Positions 61,712 to 64,000 of a DNA stretch of 64,000 bases are shown here, piece by piece. Origin of the DNA: Pseudolabrys sp. Root1462 (lineage in GTDB: Bacteria; Pseudomonadota; Alphaproteobacteria; Rhizobiales; Xanthobacteraceae); NCBI RefSeq assembly GCF_001426945.1, contig NZ_LMFS01000003.1:549105-613104 (forward strand). The letters run 5' to 3'. A program made the position numbers and the translations under genes. A model generated the notes under the pieces. It saw nothing but the letters and a program-made list of their open reading frames with translations, ran no database searches and had not been told where the DNA came from. Within the stretch, counting starts at the first letter, position 1; each line of letters begins with the position of its first letter.

Positions 61712-62530
61712 ATGGACCTCAAACTGAACGGCAAGACGGCGCTGGTGACCGGCGGATCGGAAGGCATCGGCAAGGGCATTGCGCTGACGCTCGCCAAGGA
61801 AGGCGTCGATGTTGCGATCTGCGCCCGCCGCATGGAGCCGCTCAAGGCTGCCGCCGACGAGATCGCCAAGGCGACCGGCCGCAAGATCGTGCCGATCACG
61901 GCCGACCTGCGCTCCGACGCCGAGGCTAAGGCCTTCGTCGAGCAGGGCCACAAGGCCCTCGGCCGCATCGACATCATGGTCAACAATGCCGGTTCTGCCG
62001 CCGGTGGCGTCATCGAACATCTCACCGAGGACGATTGGGAAAAGGGCCTGCAGCTCAAGTTCATGGGCTATGTGCGCTGCCTGCGCTACGTGCTGCCGAT
62101 CATGCGCGCGCAGGGCGGTGGCCGCGTCGTCAACCTCATCGGCAATGACGGCGTGAAGCCGTCGTACTGGGAAATCTGCCCCGGCGCGGCGAACGCCGCC
62201 GGTCAGAACCTGACGCTGTCGCTGGCCGGCCAATACGGCAAGGAAGGCATCTCCTTCGTTGCGGTCAATCCGGGTCCGGTGCGCACCGAGCGCTGGGCCG
62301 GTCTCGTCGATGCCATGGCGCGCGACATGAAAATTCCGCGCGAGGACGCCGACAAGCTGGCGCCCGCCTCGATCCCGCTCGGCCGTATCGCAGAGGTTGA
62401 AGAAGTCGCCAACCTCGTCGTCATGCTGGCGTCGCCGACCATGCACATGGTCAACGGCACCATGATCGAAATCGACGGCGGCCAGGACAAGGCACTGATG
62501 GACAAATTCCGAGATCGGCCGCGGAGCTGA
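61712..62530 (+). CDS. SDR-family protein lacking the YxxxK pair
   Basis: The 272-residue protein has the cofactor motif TGGSEGIGKGIALTL and the NNAGSAAGG motif, so NAD(P) binding is likely. In place of YxxxK before the LTLSLA helix it reads ICPGAANAAGQNLTLSLA; my alignment gives Pro at the Tyr position and Asn at the Lys position, and the usual Ser strand reads NLIGNDG. It may be a specialised subfamily using other residues or a non-redox member. It follows the hydrolase with a good ribosome site (GGGAGAAG). Confidence 0.85.
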   Translation: MDLKLNGKTALVTGGSEGIGKGIALTLAKEGVDVAICARRMEPLKAAADEIAKATGRKIVPITADLRSDAEAKAFVEQGHKALGRIDIMVNNAGSAAGGVIEHLTEDDWEKGLQLKFMGYVRCLRYVLPIMRAQGGGRVVNLIGNDGVKPSYWEICPGAANAAGQNLTLSLAGQYGKEGISFVAVNPGPVRTERWAGLVDAMARDMKIPREDADKLAPASIPLGRIAEVEEVANLVVMLASPTMHMVNGTMIEIDGGQDKALMDKFRDRPRS

Positions 62531-62692
62531 GGGGACGCCGAATTTCTCGCGAGTTCATGCCGGGACGTTTGCTTGACAGAGTGGAAAGGCAGTCGGACTG
62601 TTTGCACGCACGCAAAATCGTCGGACTGAAAAGAAGTCACAGTTGACCTCGCGGCCGTGTATTGTGCGCGCCGCAACGCATGGAGTCATACG

Positions 62693-63901
62693 ATGAGAGC
62701 CCAGGCTTACCTTTACTCGCTCGCTTTTGTCCTCGCGGCCGGCCTCGCGGCGCCGGCGGCCGCTCAGGACACCATCAAGATCGGTGAACTGAACAGTTAC
62801 AAATCGCAGCCGGCCTTCCTCGATCCCTACAAGAAGGGCATGGAGCTGGCGATCGAGGAGATCAACGGCAAGGGCGGCGTCAACGGCAAGAAGCTCGAGC
62901 TCGTCAGCCGCGACGATGGCGGCAACCCCGGCGAAGCCGTGCGCGTCGCCGAGGAGTTGGTGACCCGCGAAGGCGTCGTGGCCTTGTCCGGCACGTTCCT
63001 GTCGAATATCGGTCTGGCGGTCGCGAACTTCGCCGGGCAGAAGAAAGTGTTCTTCCTCGCTTCCGAACCGCTGACCGACAAGATCACCTGGGCGGAAGGC
63101 AACAAATACACGTACCGCCTGCGCGCCACGACCTACATGCAGACGGCCATGCTGATGCCGGCGGCGATCGCCGCGCATGCCAAGCGCTGGGCGCTTGTCT
63201 ATCCGAACTACGAGTACGGCCAGTCGGCGGTGGCGACCTTCAAGGAAATGATCAAGAAGGCGCAGCCGGATGTCGAGTTCGTCACCGATCAGGCGACGCC
63301 GCTCGGCAAGCTCGATGCCGGTGCCGTGGCGCAGGCGATCGACGACGCCAAGCCGGACGCGATCTTCAACGTGCTGTTCGGGCCCGACCTCGCCAAGTTC
63401 GTGCGCGAAGGCAACACCCGCGGCGTGTTCAAGAACCGCACGGTGGTGAGCCTGTTGTCGGGCGAGCCCGAATATCTCGATCCGCTCGGCGCCGAAACGC
63501 CGGTCGGCTGGACCGTCACCGGCTATCCCTGGGACAAGATCAAGACGCCGGAGCACGTTGCCTTCCTCACGGCGTACCAGAAGAAGTACAGCGACTATCC
63601 GCGGCTCGGTTCGATCGTCGGCTACACCACGGTCAAGTCGCTCGCGGCGGGTCTCGCCAAGACCAAGGCGCTCGACGCCAACTCGCTGGTCGAGGCCTTC
63701 AAGGGGCTTTACGTGCAGAGCCCGTTCGGCGCGTTCCAGTATCGCGCCAGCGATCACCAGGCGACCATGGGCGCTTTCGTCGGCAAGCTCGCGCTCGAGA
63801 AGGGCAAGGGCACGATGGACGACTTCAAGTATGTCGACGGCGCGTCGGTGCTGCCGAGCGACGCCGAGGTCGCCAAGCTGCGTCCCGCCGGCGCGAACTA
63901 G
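62693..63901 (+). CDS. Branched-chain amino-acid-type substrate-binding protein (LivK family)
   Basis: The 402-residue precursor has a Sec signal (MRAQAYLYSLAFVLAAGLAA, cut near AAAQ) and a type-I periplasmic-binding fold: KGMELAIEEINGKGGVNGKK, LVSRDDGGNPGEAVRVAEEL and later SIVGYTTVKSLAAGLAKTKA. ATG 62693 fixes the signal peptide at the start. It is 163 bp downstream of the SDR gene. It could supply the LivHMGF importer 5 kb to the left, whose operon lacks a binding protein; ligands of such proteins include amino acids, amides and aromatic acids. Confidence 0.92.
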   Translation: MRAQAYLYSLAFVLAAGLAAPAAAQDTIKIGELNSYKSQPAFLDPYKKGMELAIEEINGKGGVNGKKLELVSRDDGGNPGEAVRVAEELVTREGVVALSGTFLSNIGLAVANFAGQKKVFFLASEPLTDKITWAEGNKYTYRLRATTYMQTAMLMPAAIAAHAKRWALVYPNYEYGQSAVATFKEMIKKAQPDVEFVTDQATPLGKLDAGAVAQAIDDAKPDAIFNVLFGPDLAKFVREGNTRGVFKNRTVVSLLSGEPEYLDPLGAETPVGWTVTGYPWDKIKTPEHVAFLTAYQKKYSDYPRLGSIVGYTTVKSLAAGLAKTKALDANSLVEAFKGLYVQSPFGAFQYRASDHQATMGAFVGKLALEKGKGTMDDFKYVDGASVLPSDAEVAKLRPAGAN

Positions 63902-63927
63902 CTTTCTGATGCGAAGCCTCGCCTTGT

Positions 63928-63985
63928 CCTCTCCCCGTTCGTACGGGGAGAGGGTGGCGAGCGAAGCGAGCCGGGTGAGGGGCTC
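63928..63985. repeat. Palindromic interspersed repeat after livK
   Basis: CCTCTCCCCGT-TCGT-ACGGGGAGAGG (exact 11-bp arms, 63928-63953) is followed by GTGGCGAGCGAAGCGAGCCG and GTGAGGGG. This combination is a frequent intergenic repeat in Hyphomicrobiales and other alphaproteobacteria. It can act as a terminator for the gene before it. The right boundary is approximate. Confidence 0.65.
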
Positions 63986-64000
63986 CTGAAACAATGAACC

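Overview
The window looks like chromosomal DNA of a GC-rich alphaproteobacterium in the Hyphomicrobiales, probably a Bradyrhizobium/Afipia/Pseudolabrys-type relative. This is inferred from the complete FixL-FixJ-FixK / fixNOQP-fixGHIS set with FNR/FixK-type boxes, the many periplasmic-binding-protein transporters (TctC, TAXI, Liv, Dpp-like), and short palindromic intergenic repeats of the kind common in that order. I see no prophage, integrase, transposase or CRISPR array. Most of the window is well-packed metabolic, transport and regulatory genes.

Layout. 1-4.5 kb: a divergent LysR / DadA-like pair around a perfect LysR box, an ABC-F (Uup-like) protein and a TusA protein. 4.5-9.4 kb: a molybdenum-cofactor cluster (a MoeA-like paralogue, a MobB with a fused N-terminal HTH, MoeA, an MBL-fold hydrolase and convergent MobA). 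9.6-10.8 kb: tRNA-Ser(GGA) and a DUF808 membrane protein. 10.8-18.6 kb: small-acid uptake and catabolism (an SDR, a TAXI-TRAP transporter with a KKCGH lyase, an IclR regulator with two palindromic operators, a TctC-type binding protein and a BKACE enzyme). 18.6-25.8 kb: a leftward sugar ABC importer with an SDR and an IlvD/Edd-type sugar-acid dehydratase. 26-34.2 kb: allophanate hydrolase (AtzF) converging on a peptide-type ABC importer operon that ends in a GntR gene. Both promoters carry the same 14-base operator.

34.4-53.1 kb is a microaerobic island. FixL (heme-PAS kinase) and FixJ face FixK. Six FNR/FixK-type boxes (TTGAN-N4-NTCAA) then precede a CBS-BON protein, Hsp20, an SLC13 transporter with a ferredoxin-dependent 2-oxoacid oxidoreductase (KorAB), an OmpW porin, ccoNOQP and ccoGHIS. 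Several boxes sit where a class-II FNR/FixK activator would place the -10 element. The island therefore couples oxygen sensing, a high-affinity cbb3 oxidase and its copper-dependent assembly to carbon uptake and low-potential electron generation.

53.1-64 kb: a cupin protein, a UPF0178 protein, a LivHMGF importer, a binding-protein-like gene without a signal peptide, a GntR regulator with a perfect palindromic operator, a TauE-type exporter, an alpha/beta hydrolase, an SDR lacking the YxxxK motif, and a LivK-type binding protein. No wholly new defence or mobile system is evident. The best leads are the HTH-MobB fusion, the AtzF/ABC/GntR regulon, the FixK-controlled SLC13-KorAB unit and the two SDRs that lack the catalytic Tyr-Lys pair.
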